Positions 17,126-26,209 of a DNA stretch of 64,000 nucleotides are shown piece by piece. Both the position numbers and the translations under genes were made by a program. The DNA is from JAGXRK01 sp963804005 (GTDB lineage: Bacteria > Bacteroidota > Ignavibacteria > Ignavibacteriales > Ignavibacteriaceae). Positions within the stretch are counted from its first letter, which is position 1, and each line of letters opens with the position of its first letter. The DNA lies in NCBI GenBank assembly GCA_963804005.1, contig CAWDOP010000009.1, positions 87,033-151,032 on the forward strand. Reading direction: 5' to 3'. The notes under the pieces were generated by a model that was not told the DNA's origin, searched no databases, and was given only the letters and a program-made list of their open reading frames with translations.

Positions 17126-20100
17126 CTAATCATTCATCTCTAGAATCGATTTGATGAGTTTGAGTAATTCAAACTTTGAAAAGGGCTTTGAAATATAGTG
17201 TGAACAACTACCGCTGAGAATTTTTTCTTTATCACCATGCATTGCATAAGCAGTTACGGCAATAATTGGTGTATTCTTATATTGTTCAAATTTTCTAATT
17301 TCTGCGGCTGCTTTCATACCATCTATTTTACCCCTTAAACCAATATCCATCAGAATTAAGTTATAATTTCTTTTTTGAATTGCAGAGAGGGCTTCATCTG
17401 CACCAGGAACACTATCCAGCTCGAAAAAATCATTTAGATATCTTGAAATAACTTTAATGCTTAATTCATCGTCCTCTACAAGAAGGATTAAGGGGCGATG
17501 TATATATTTAGTTTGATCTTTAAATATCTTATCAGATGGGCTTTCTAAATCCTTAAAAGCTTTATCAATAGATTTTGATAAAGGCAATTCGACTATAAAC
17601 GTTGAGCCCTTTCCATATTCACTTTCGACTGTAATGTTACCGCCTAAATATTCTACAAATCTTTTTGTTAAGGTAAGACCTAATCCTGTTCCTTCATGAC
17701 TCCTATTAAAACCTTCACTGACTTGTCTGAATGGTTCGAAAATAATATTCTTATGTTCATCTAAAATGCCTATTCCGGTATCGGAAATTTTAATTTCAAC
17801 TATATCTCTTTTGATTTCAGTAAGAATTTTTATTTCACCTTGAGAAGTATATTTGATTGCATTGCTGATTAGATTGATCATGATTTTATTTATCATGCTA
17901 AAATCTGCATCTACAAATATCTTTTCCGGTTCAGGATTATAAATCAATTCGAGATTCTTTTCTTTAGTAGCAACTATAAACAATTTACGGCTCTCTTCAA
18001 TAGCAGATACTACATCAGTAGGTTCTAACTTTAGAATAACTTTTTGTGATTCAATTTTAGATAAATCAAGAATAGAATTAAGAGTATCATTTAAACGTTC
18101 ACCACTCTTTAAGATCAATGAAGCCATTTCCTTTTGTTCGGGATCCGTAAGTTCTGTTAAGAGTAGTTCAGAGGAACCAAGAATTCCAATCATTGGTGTA
18201 CGTAATTCATGACTCATACTTGCAAGAAAATTACTCTTAAGCCTGTTCATTTCTTCCGCATTTTCTTTTGCAGCAATAAGTTCCGCTTCAAGTTTTTTCC
18301 GTTCAGTAATATCTTCTTTAATTGCCACGAAATGAGTTACTTCACCATTTTCATTTTTAATAGGAGATATCGAAGCCGACTCCCAATAAAGTTCTCCATT
18401 CTTTTTCTTATTTCGGAATTCTCCCACCCACTCCTTACCATCAATAAGGTTTTTCCACATTTGATTGTAAAAATCTTTACTGTGAGTGTTTGAATTAAAA
18501 ATTTTGGGATTCTGCCCGATTAGTTCCTGTTCTGAGTAACCGGATACTTCTACCAATTTGGGGTTCACATAAGTGATATTCCCATTTATATCAGTTACAA
18601 GTATGGAAACGGGACTTTGCTCTACTGCCCGTGATAATTGGATTATTTTTTCTTCGTACAATTTTCTTTCAGTAACATCACTGGCATTTAAGAGAATCCT
18701 GCTGATAGAATTTTCAGAATCGTAAACAGGTAAATATTTTACTTCGAACCATTTGGTAATTCCATCGGGTGACACATAACGTTGTTCAGAGAAGATTATT
18801 TCACCTTTTAAAACTCTTTTATATATATCTTCAAAGTCAGCAAGATCTTCAGTTACCAGATATTTGGTATAATCATCTCCTATCTTCATCTCTTTTTTCA
18901 AAAGATGATAATTTCTTTGTTGAGCAATTTTATTAAAAGCATTGATTTTTTTTCCCTTATCAAAAAGAATAAATGATTCAAGGCTACTGTCGAAAATTGC
19001 TTTGAGATCAGCTTCCCTCTCAATTAACGATGTAGTAAGCTGCTTTCTTTCCAGATTCTCATCCATCATTTTAAGAGCGAATGTAATATCAATTCCTATT
19101 TCTCCCAAAAGTTTAATTTCTTCATACCTAAAGAAATCTTTTTCTTCTGAATACATTATCAGAATATGCTCAACCTTCGCATTTCTGGTTATTGGCACTG
19201 CTGCAACTGAACGAAAATTTCTTTTTTGGGCTTCAGTTTTATAATGAAAACCTTCATTTGACTCAATATCATTAAACGCAAAAACTTTTTTTTCAGCAAA
19301 AGATTTTGCGGCCGGACCATCTATAAATTCAGAACTTTTAAGTTTAATATTTATTTCATCCAGATAACCATTATTATTTCCGCACCAAGATGCAGGCTTC
19401 AAGGAATAATCTGTTTCTACGACCTCTCCGATCCAGGCAAAAGTAAATTTGCCATGAACAACAATTATTTTACAAATTTCACTGAATAATTCATCACGAT
19501 TTTCAATTCTTACAATAGACTGATTAACCTGACTTAAAACATTATATAATAAATTTAATCTTTTAAGATTTTTCTCAGCTTCTTTTCTTTCAGTATTATC
19601 TCTTATGATTAACAAGAAAACTTTCTGGGCATCTTGTTCAATATATCTGCTGCTTATTTCAACAGGAATTGCAGTTCCGTTTTTTCGTTTGAATTCAGTT
19701 TCAAGAAGAACACCATCTTTAGAATTTATCAAAGATGTGATGATTTCTTCACTTTTTTCTTTATCAAAGCTTAAGTCTGATAAGTTCATTTTAAATAATT
19801 CATCTTGATTATAACCATAAGTATCAAATGTTCTCTGATTTGCTTCAAGTATTTTTCCGCTCTTATTTATACTTAAAATCATGTCGTTAGCATAGCGTGT
19901 TAACGAAGTATAGCGTTCGCTAAGAGCGTCTTTTTCTTTTCTTAAATTAAACGTTCTGGTTAAAAAATGTAATCGACTCCTTTTCCAAACAGCATACGTT
20001 ATACTTGCAGAAAGAATTATTAGAAGTAAAGAAATTAAGAAGATTATTATTGCGGCATTTTGAGTAGAAGTGGCTGCTTTTTCCTGATTTATTCTTGCTA

Positions 20101-20929
20101 TTAAAACCCAATCTGTTCCCGGAATATCATTCACCGATGCAAATAATTTTTCATTACTAATTTCATCCTGATTATCAACTTCATCTTTTTCAGTAAGGAA
20201 TTTTATTTCTTCCCTATCTTCCTTGCTTAAAGGTAAAGTTACGATTTTGTATTCATCATTTTCTCTGGCAACCCTTAAAATATATCCAAGATCGCTGTTT
20301 TCCTTAAGCAGTATTATTTCTATTTCGCCGGGGTCTTTTTCAGTGTAAGATAAAATGGGATGAAAATATTCAAAAAAGGAAACTTCAGCCCATATATAAC
20401 CAGTTATCTGATTAGCGCTCTTAACAGGCATAATTAAAGCCTGAATAAGATTCTTTTTATTATCGATAAAAAGATTAGAAGATTTTGAGGAATCACCTTG
20501 TAGTAAAACAAGCAATTCATCTTTAAGAAAGTTCTTATGGATGCTTTGAGAAGTATCGGTCGAGAAGAACAAATCGGCATTCTTATTTAGAATGCTTAAT
20601 CTTAAAAAACCAAAATCTTTTTTTAATTCTTCAGCCCAGCTGGAAATATTTTTTAATAATTTATCTGAACTTTTATTTGCGAAAAGATTTTTCAGATCAT
20701 TATTTATGGAAGGTAAACGTAAAAAAGACCGGATTACTGTTGTCCGCTGATATTGTTCTTTTTCAATCTGGTGTAATTTAATCTCTTTAATTGTAACAAC
20801 ATATCTATACAACTCTTCTTCAATAGCGTTTTTTCTATTTAAATAAATTAAATATCCTGCAATAGATATAATTAAAGTAATTATAAAGAAATAAAGGAAA
20901 TATTTAATTGGAAAACGATCGTTATTCAT
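17126..20929 (-). CDS. Membrane hybrid histidine kinase (sensor - PAS - GAF - PAS - PAS - HisKA - HATPase - receiver)
   Basis: The protein has 1267 residues. Transmembrane helices at about 9-29 and 290-315 enclose a roughly 260-residue periplasmic sensor of Cache-like size. The cytoplasmic part has a PAS domain (about 335-450), GAF (about 465-620), PAS (about 640-755), PAS with PAC (about 765-880), a HisKA domain with the phosphorylated His in SMSHELRTPMIG, a HATPase with the N-box (NLISNAIKYT) and G-boxes (DTGIGI, GTGLGL), and a C-terminal receiver (LLVEDDE, Asp1195 in LMDIGL, Lys in SKPFS). Signal input is unknown. No output regulator or Hpt partner is adjacent, so phosphate would pass in trans. 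Confidence 0.9.
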   Translation of the reverse strand: MNNDRFPIKYFLYFFIITLIISIAGYLIYLNRKNAIEEELYRYVVTIKEIKLHQIEKEQYQRTTVIRSFLRLPSINNDLKNLFANKSSDKLLKNISSWAEELKKDFGFLRLSILNKNADLFFSTDTSQSIHKNFLKDELLVLLQGDSSKSSNLFIDNKKNLIQALIMPVKSANQITGYIWAEVSFFEYFHPILSYTEKDPGEIEIILLKENSDLGYILRVARENDEYKIVTLPLSKEDREEIKFLTEKDEVDNQDEISNEKLFASVNDIPGTDWVLIARINQEKAATSTQNAAIIIFLISLLLIILSASITYAVWKRSRLHFLTRTFNLRKEKDALSERYTSLTRYANDMILSINKSGKILEANQRTFDTYGYNQDELFKMNLSDLSFDKEKSEEIITSLINSKDGVLLETEFKRKNGTAIPVEISSRYIEQDAQKVFLLIIRDNTERKEAEKNLKRLNLLYNVLSQVNQSIVRIENRDELFSEICKIIVVHGKFTFAWIGEVVETDYSLKPASWCGNNNGYLDEINIKLKSSEFIDGPAAKSFAEKKVFAFNDIESNEGFHYKTEAQKRNFRSVAAVPITRNAKVEHILIMYSEEKDFFRYEEIKLLGEIGIDITFALKMMDENLERKQLTTSLIEREADLKAIFDSSLESFILFDKGKKINAFNKIAQQRNYHLLKKEMKIGDDYTKYLVTEDLADFEDIYKRVLKGEIIFSEQRYVSPDGITKWFEVKYLPVYDSENSISRILLNASDVTERKLYEEKIIQLSRAVEQSPVSILVTDINGNITYVNPKLVEVSGYSEQELIGQNPKIFNSNTHSKDFYNQMWKNLIDGKEWVGEFRNKKKNGELYWESASISPIKNENGEVTHFVAIKEDITERKKLEAELIAAKENAEEMNRLKSNFLASMSHELRTPMIGILGSSELLLTELTDPEQKEMASLILKSGERLNDTLNSILDLSKIESQKVILKLEPTDVVSAIEESRKLFIVATKEKNLELIYNPEPEKIFVDADFSMINKIMINLISNAIKYTSQGEIKILTEIKRDIVEIKISDTGIGILDEHKNIIFEPFRQVSEGFNRSHEGTGLGLTLTKRFVEYLGGNITVESEYGKGSTFIVELPLSKSIDKAFKDLESPSDKIFKDQTKYIHRPLILLVEDDELSIKVISRYLNDFFELDSVPGADEALSAIQKRNYNLILMDIGLRGKIDGMKAAAEIRKFEQYKNTPIIAVTAYAMHGDKEKILSGSCSHYISKPFSKFELLKLIKSILEMND

Positions 20930-21203
20930 GTTCGAAGGGTCTTTGAGAATTTTATTAAATATAATTCAATTTATGTTATATTTCTATAATGTCAAACTTA
21001 TGACAAAATAAATCGTCCTTTGTAAAATAACTGATAATTTTATTTATAAAAATGAATATAAATTTATTTGTTAAAATCTCTTAAATAGATGAAATAATTA
21101 TTATTTCGGATAAAACGCTAAAATATTGTTTTATTTTTCTTAAAGAACTTTTTGTACCTAATTTTACTACAACTTTTTATGATTTTAACTAAGGAAAGAG
21201 ATA

Positions 21204-22139
21204 ATGAAAGAAATAATTTCAAAAAACAGAATATTTCTTGAATTTATAATAATTACAATCGGTGCGGCATTAATGGCAATTGGAATTGGTGTATTTTTAG
21301 TTGAAGCAAAAGTTGTTCCCGGTGGCGCAAGCGGATTATCAATGGCTGTACATTATCTTTCCGGTGGTTCAATCCCTGTGGGATTGATGATCTGGGTTTT
21401 TAATATTCCACTTTATATTTGGGGATTAAAAGAACTTGGCAAAGAATTCGGTATTAGAACTTTTTATGGATTTACTCTTAATTCTTTCTTTATCGATTTT
21501 TTCCGTGGTGATATTCCGGGATTTAATTTTATACAACTTCAAAATTCATCAACTGTAGTTAATTTAAGAGAAAATGATTTTCTTTTTTTAATACTAATTG
21601 GTGCAGCGTTACTGGGTATTGGTCTTGGCTTTATATTTAAATTTAGAGGATCGACTGCAGGTTCAGATATTGTAGCTGCAATTATGCATAAAAGATTTGG
21701 CTTCAAACCCGGAATGGCAATTATGATAATTGACTTTTTTGTTATCTGTCTTGCCGGATTGATTATAGAACTAAAAGATTTAGCAGAAACAAGATCTGCA
21801 GTAACTCTTACTTTTTATGCTTTATTCCTTCTTTTTGTTTCAAGCAGATTGGTTGATGTTATAATCGATGGTTTTGATTATGCTCGATCTGCTGTAATAA
21901 TTTCAGATAAAAATGATGAAATTGCCAAAGCCATTATGGATGAAATGAGTCGTGGTGCAACAGCCTTAAAAGCCAGAGGAATTTATAGAAATGTTGACCG
22001 TGAGGTTTTGCTTACTGTAGTTACACTAAAAGAACTTTCCAAACTCACTCACATTATAAGGACAATTGATCCGACAGCTTTTGTTACAGTAAATAATGTT
22101 CACGAAGTTCTTGGAGAAGGATTTAGAAGACGTATTTAA
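21204..22139 (+). CDS. YitT-family membrane protein with DUF2179 domain
   Basis: The protein has 311 residues. Five to six transmembrane helices in the first 210 residues include the family hallmark EAKVVPGGASGLSMAVHYLS and FKFRGSTAGSDIVAAIM. The C-terminal 80 residues (SAVIISDKNDEIAKAIMDEM, RGATALKARGIYRNVDREVL, TVVTLKELSKLTHIIRTIDP) form the DUF2179 domain. The family is widespread and its transport function is unsettled. An AAGGAAAGAG ribosome binding site precedes the ATG. It is divergent from the hybrid kinase, with a 274-bp AT-rich gap that should hold both promoters. Confidence 0.9.
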   Translation: MKEIISKNRIFLEFIIITIGAALMAIGIGVFLVEAKVVPGGASGLSMAVHYLSGGSIPVGLMIWVFNIPLYIWGLKELGKEFGIRTFYGFTLNSFFIDFFRGDIPGFNFIQLQNSSTVVNLRENDFLFLILIGAALLGIGLGFIFKFRGSTAGSDIVAAIMHKRFGFKPGMAIMIIDFFVICLAGLIIELKDLAETRSAVTLTFYALFLLFVSSRLVDVIIDGFDYARSAVIISDKNDEIAKAIMDEMSRGATALKARGIYRNVDREVLLTVVTLKELSKLTHIIRTIDPTAFVTVNNVHEVLGEGFRRRI

Positions 22140-22147
22140 ATTCAAAT

Positions 22148-22169
22148 ACCCCTTCCCTTCGGAAGGGGT
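22148..22169. terminator. GC-rich hairpin between convergent genes
   Basis: ACCCCTTCC (22148-22156), a CTTC loop and GGAAGGGGT (22161-22169) lie between the YitT stop and the thioredoxin lipoprotein stop. The stem is perfect, but neither strand has a T-run after it. Confidence 0.55.
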
Positions 22170-22185
22170 ACGAGAGACACATCGA

Positions 22186-24090
22186 TTACTTCACCATTTC
22201 AATCATTGCATCAAGCTCTGCAATTAACTCATCGTTATTACCTGAAAATCCGACACTCTTAAATCTTATTTTACCTTCTTTATCAATTATAAATTTTGTT
22301 GGTATGCCGGAGACTTTGTAGCTATCTATAACTTTGTTTTCTTTATCCACCAAAACACGAAATGTATAATTATTCTTGCTTATAAAATCCGTTGCATTCC
22401 AAACTTTGTCCTCTACTCTTTCCCAAGTATTTATAAACAGAAACTGAACGTTCGGGTTATCCTTAAAACTATTAACAGCTTGCTGCATAGCAGGAAATGA
22501 ACTTATACAAGGTCCGCACCAGGTCGCCCAGAAATCCACTATAACTGTCTTTCCTTTTAGTGATGCCAATGAAACTTTCTTTCCTTTAAGATCTGAAAGA
22601 GTAAAGTCAGGAGCAGGCTCTGAAATCATTTCATTTTTTAATTTTTCTAGTAGAACAACTTTAGCTTCACCTTCAAATTTTGAAATGTAACTAGCAAACC
22701 CGGCATCATTTCCATTCTTAATAATATAAACTTCTTTTAGCAGATCTTTCATTTCAGAAGTTGCTTTTCCTTCTGAGATAAAATTCTCAACTACTGATGT
22801 AAGCTTATCATAATTCTTTAACTTAAAGAGAGTGCTAACGAAAAGGTTATTAATTGCAGGATCAGATTCTTCTGATTTATTTACAGCTTCTTCTAGCAAA
22901 GGCATGGCTTGATCATACTTTTCTAGCTTTTCCAGAACCTTTGCATTTGCACTAAGATTTAAAGCGAGAAAGTAATCATTGCTTATTTCATATTCCTTAT
23001 TTGTTTCGAATTTCTTTTTAGGAATAAAATTGTTTTTGATCTGTTCCCTTGATGCTTCTACACCTACCATAGAAAGCGATATTAGTTTGTCAAAATCAAT
23101 TCCCTTTTCCCCAATTAATTTATTAATTGACCTGTTAAAGAAAGCCGGATGAACTTTGAATTGGAATTTCTTTCCAAAAGCAATGATAGAATCTATATTT
23201 TTGTCCTCAATGTATTTGTTACCAGCGGCATAATACAAATAAGATAGTGACTCAAATTTTGGAAATTTTTCTGCAAATATATTTATCATTTCCATCTTTT
23301 TTGCAAAATCCTGTTCATTATAAACTTTTTCATATTCTTTGTTTTCCACCAGTATATTTTTGGGATATTCCCTTGCTAAGATTTGAAAATATTTATTCAC
23401 TTTTGCAGAATCCACGTACGGTGGCGTTTTATATCTGGAAGTAAGGTATTGAAGCTCATTTTCAGTCAACTTTTCCTTTCCTTCCAATAATGCAAGTTCT
23501 GCATTTAAAATGCTATCTGTTTTTTCAGGATAAGTACTTATTAGTGATCCGAGATAAGGTGAAATGAACTCTGCTTTAAGTTCAGGATGATTCATCAAAT
23601 CCTCTTCAAATAACTGATTTGCTTCAGAACCTTCCATTTTAAGATCCAAAGAGTTTATTCCCCATCTTATTCCTGCCGCAGCGTAACCTACTTTGGAACC
23701 GGGAATCATTTCATCTCCATCGTAGAGATAAATTAAATAGCCCTTGGATTTATTATTATCAATTGTCTCATCACTCACGAACTTTATAATAACACCATAG
23801 GCATCGTCAGGTGCAGTTATTTTTCCGTACCATCCATCGGATTTTTTCTCAAGTTCTGTCGAAACTGCATCAATGAGATCGTTGTTATAAAAATAGGCAG
23901 CAAGATCAATCGATTGTTTATCAGCCAAATTAGTTGAATCGGCCACATATCTTACTGTTATTTCATCACCCGGCTTTGGATTTTCAGGGTAGAAGGAAAA
24001 TTTTCCTTTAAATTCCGGTTTTTGTGAACAACTAATAAAAATGCATATTAGTAAAGTCACTGTGAACAGATTGAGAATTGTTTTTTTCAT
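22186..24090 (-). CDS. TlpA-type thioredoxin-fold lipoprotein
   Basis: The protein has 634 residues. The N-terminus ends in a lipobox-like sequence (ICIFISC, lipidated Cys about residue 21), so it is exported and anchored. A beta-sandwich-like region (FSFYPENPKPGDEITVRY) and a long helical, TPR-like middle (about 150-460) precede a C-terminal TlpA/ResA redoxin: APDFTLSDLKGKKVSLASLK, then VIVDFWATWCGPCISSFP with the CxxC pair, the cis-Pro loop VSGIPTKFIIDKEG and a final helix. It probably acts as a periplasmic or surface thiol-disulfide reductase. Such long fusions are typical of Bacteroidota. The redox partner is not visible nearby, although a cytochrome cluster lies 18 kb away. Confidence 0.85.
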   Translation of the reverse strand: MKKTILNLFTVTLLICIFISCSQKPEFKGKFSFYPENPKPGDEITVRYVADSTNLADKQSIDLAAYFYNNDLIDAVSTELEKKSDGWYGKITAPDDAYGVIIKFVSDETIDNNKSKGYLIYLYDGDEMIPGSKVGYAAAGIRWGINSLDLKMEGSEANQLFEEDLMNHPELKAEFISPYLGSLISTYPEKTDSILNAELALLEGKEKLTENELQYLTSRYKTPPYVDSAKVNKYFQILAREYPKNILVENKEYEKVYNEQDFAKKMEMINIFAEKFPKFESLSYLYYAAGNKYIEDKNIDSIIAFGKKFQFKVHPAFFNRSINKLIGEKGIDFDKLISLSMVGVEASREQIKNNFIPKKKFETNKEYEISNDYFLALNLSANAKVLEKLEKYDQAMPLLEEAVNKSEESDPAINNLFVSTLFKLKNYDKLTSVVENFISEGKATSEMKDLLKEVYIIKNGNDAGFASYISKFEGEAKVVLLEKLKNEMISEPAPDFTLSDLKGKKVSLASLKGKTVIVDFWATWCGPCISSFPAMQQAVNSFKDNPNVQFLFINTWERVEDKVWNATDFISKNNYTFRVLVDKENKVIDSYKVSGIPTKFIIDKEGKIRFKSVGFSGNNDELIAELDAMIEMVK

Positions 24091-24162
24091 ATCTTCAGCC
24101 TGATTATTTATTAAAATATTATTTAAAGTGATTATTTCTTCAAAAATACTCTATTACACCTT

Positions 24163-24816
24163 ATGAAAAAAAGTAAACATTTATATTTTTTACTTACCGG
24201 ATTAATTGTCTTCATAATTAGCTCCTTAGGTTTATTTGATGGAATTTCAGCAGAAATAAGTAAAATGTTGTATCATACTTTCGGATACACAAACAAGTGG
24301 AGCAGATCATATGGACCGAGCTGGTTTGTAAATATGAACAGTAATGTTTCATCATTTGGTAGTAAAGAAGTTGTTTTGATTTTTACTGCAATGTTTTTTG
24401 TTTATTTGGTTTTAAAGAAAAGAACAAAAGATGCGATCAAATTTATTATCATTATTTTATCAGGAATTTTAGTGATTTTAGCTATGAAATATTTGACTTC
24501 GGATAAAGATTCATTTATGATTACTAAGCTTTATACAGATACTTTATCAAGTTATCCGAGCGGACATACATTTATTGCAACAGTTCTGTATTTAACCATC
24601 GCATTGTTTTTAACTGAAAATAGTAAATCTAAAAGTCTGTATTATTTCTATTTCGGATCTGCTGTTATGATTATAATTCTTGTGGGAATATCAAGAGTCA
24701 CTGGTTCAGGACATACACTTACAGAGGTTATTGCAGCGTGGTCTTCAGGATTGGTTTTGTTTTCAATCTGCGCATTATTATTCAAACAGGAAGAAATAAC
24801 TATTTCTAATAAGTGA
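24163..24816 (+). CDS. PAP2-family membrane phosphatase-like protein
   Basis: The protein has 217 residues and about six hydrophobic helices. The second PAP2 motif is SYPSGHTF. The third is SRVTGSGHTLTEV, where the usual final Asp of S-R-x5-H-x3-D is Glu. The first motif (K-x6-R-P) is not recognisable: the region reads KYLTSDKDSFM. The family dephosphorylates lipid phosphates such as undecaprenyl or phosphatidyl-glycerol phosphate on the outer face of the inner membrane. The altered motifs leave activity uncertain. Confidence 0.75.
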   Translation: MKKSKHLYFLLTGLIVFIISSLGLFDGISAEISKMLYHTFGYTNKWSRSYGPSWFVNMNSNVSSFGSKEVVLIFTAMFFVYLVLKKRTKDAIKFIIIILSGILVILAMKYLTSDKDSFMITKLYTDTLSSYPSGHTFIATVLYLTIALFLTENSKSKSLYYFYFGSAVMIIILVGISRVTGSGHTLTEVIAAWSSGLVLFSICALLFKQEEITISNK

Positions 24817-24943
24817 AATGGTTTTGAATCCTTTAAAAATCATAATAAATCAAAATATTGGCGATATATTAATTTATGTTGTATCTTTAAAAAAATTCTA
24901 ATAATGTTAATGTTATACAACTGTTAAGGAGAAACGAATAACA

Positions 24944-26005
24944 ATGCAGGAAATCTTAAACTATTCAATTTTTGGTAATTCGATATACAACTACCTGATC
25001 GCGCTCGGTATTTTTATCGGTGGAATTGTAATTGTTTTTATATTCAAGAAATATATTTTAAGTCGGCTAAAAAGATGGGCTGAGTCAACCAGTACTTCTA
25101 TCGATGATTTACTAGTCAGAGCAATTGAAAAATCTCTTATCCCGGTTTTTTACTTCGGAATTTTTTATATGTCACTTCACACTCTTATTCTTTCCCCGGA
25201 TTTTAAAAAGGGATTAAGTATCGCTGCTATTATCCTGATTACAATACTTATTGTAAGGACTATTATTTATGCAATCAACCATGGACTAAAAACATATTTA
25301 AAGAAATCTGATGATTCAGAAGAAAGAGAAAAACAGATTAAAGGAATTCGCGGACTTGTTAACCTTGTAATCTGGTCTATTGCATTAGTTTTTCTTTTAG
25401 ACAATCTAGGTTTAAAAATATCTGCTATCGTTGCCGGCCTCGGAATTGGTGGAATAGCTATTGCGTTGGCTGCTCAAGCAGTGCTTGGTGATCTATTCAG
25501 TTACTTTGTTATATTTTTTGATAAACCTTTTAAGATTGGAGATTTTATAATTGTTGGCGACAAAGTAGGAGTTGTAGAGTACACCGGAATAAAGACAACA
25601 AGAATACGCGCGCTTAGTGGTGAACAAATTGTTTTTTCAAATACGGATTTAACTAATTCGCGCGTTCATAATTATAAAAAGATGGAAAGACGAAGAGTAG
25701 TTTTTAAACTTGGAGTAGTATATCAAACTACTTCTAAAAAATTAAAAATAATTCCTCAGATAGTTAAAGAAATAATTGAGAAACAAGAAGATACTGCTTT
25801 TGATAGAGGACATTTCGCATCTTATGGTGATTTTAGTTTAAACTTTGAATTTGTGTATTATGTTACTGGTTCAGACTACAATAAATATATGGATATCCAG
25901 CAGTCGATCAATCTTACAATTTATGAAGCATTTGAAAAAGAAGAAATTGAGTTTGCATACCCATCACAAACTCTCTTTGTAAACAAAGTAAATGAGGAAA
26001 AGTAA
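24944..26005 (+). CDS. MscS-family mechanosensitive ion channel
   Basis: The protein has 353 residues. Four or so N-terminal helices are followed by the pore-lining TM3 and beta domain: AIVAGLGIGGIAIALAAQAV, then LGDLFSYFVIFFDKPFKIGD and FIIVGDKVGVVEYTGIKTTRIR. The C-terminal alpha/beta vestibule runs to the end. It releases solutes under hypo-osmotic stress at the inner membrane. An AAGGAG ribosome binding site lies before the ATG. It is transcribed towards the sucrose genes, with a repeat-filled gap between. Sucrose is a common compatible solute, so a shared osmotic role is possible. Confidence 0.9.
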   Translation: MQEILNYSIFGNSIYNYLIALGIFIGGIVIVFIFKKYILSRLKRWAESTSTSIDDLLVRAIEKSLIPVFYFGIFYMSLHTLILSPDFKKGLSIAAIILITILIVRTIIYAINHGLKTYLKKSDDSEEREKQIKGIRGLVNLVIWSIALVFLLDNLGLKISAIVAGLGIGGIAIALAAQAVLGDLFSYFVIFFDKPFKIGDFIIVGDKVGVVEYTGIKTTRIRALSGEQIVFSNTDLTNSRVHNYKKMERRRVVFKLGVVYQTTSKKLKIIPQIVKEIIEKQEDTAFDRGHFASYGDFSLNFEFVYYVTGSDYNKYMDIQQSINLTIYEAFEKEEIEFAYPSQTLFVNKVNEEK

Positions 26006-26091
26006 GTGTATATCAAAAAAGTATTCTTAGTGTCACAATGAGTTCCAATTTTATCGCATAAGAAGGTTGTGTTGCATAACCCATATTAGAG

Positions 26092-26167
26092 GTCATTTCG
26101 AGGGAGTCTTCGACCGAGAAATCTGTAAAAGTGATTCATACAGATTTCTCCCTTCGATCGAAATGAC
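26092..26167. repeat. Long palindromic repeat between mscS and the sucrose genes
   Basis: Arms GTCATTTCGAGGGAG...GAGAAATCTGT (26092-26126) and ACAGATTTCTC...CGAAATGAC (26140-26167) face each other across 13 bases. This is the best-preserved full-length copy of the dispersed repeat in this window. It lies between two convergent genes and could end both transcripts. Confidence 0.7.
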
Positions 26168-26209
26168 GTTTAATGACATAAAGCTATTATTCTTATTAAA
26201 GACTTTGAT

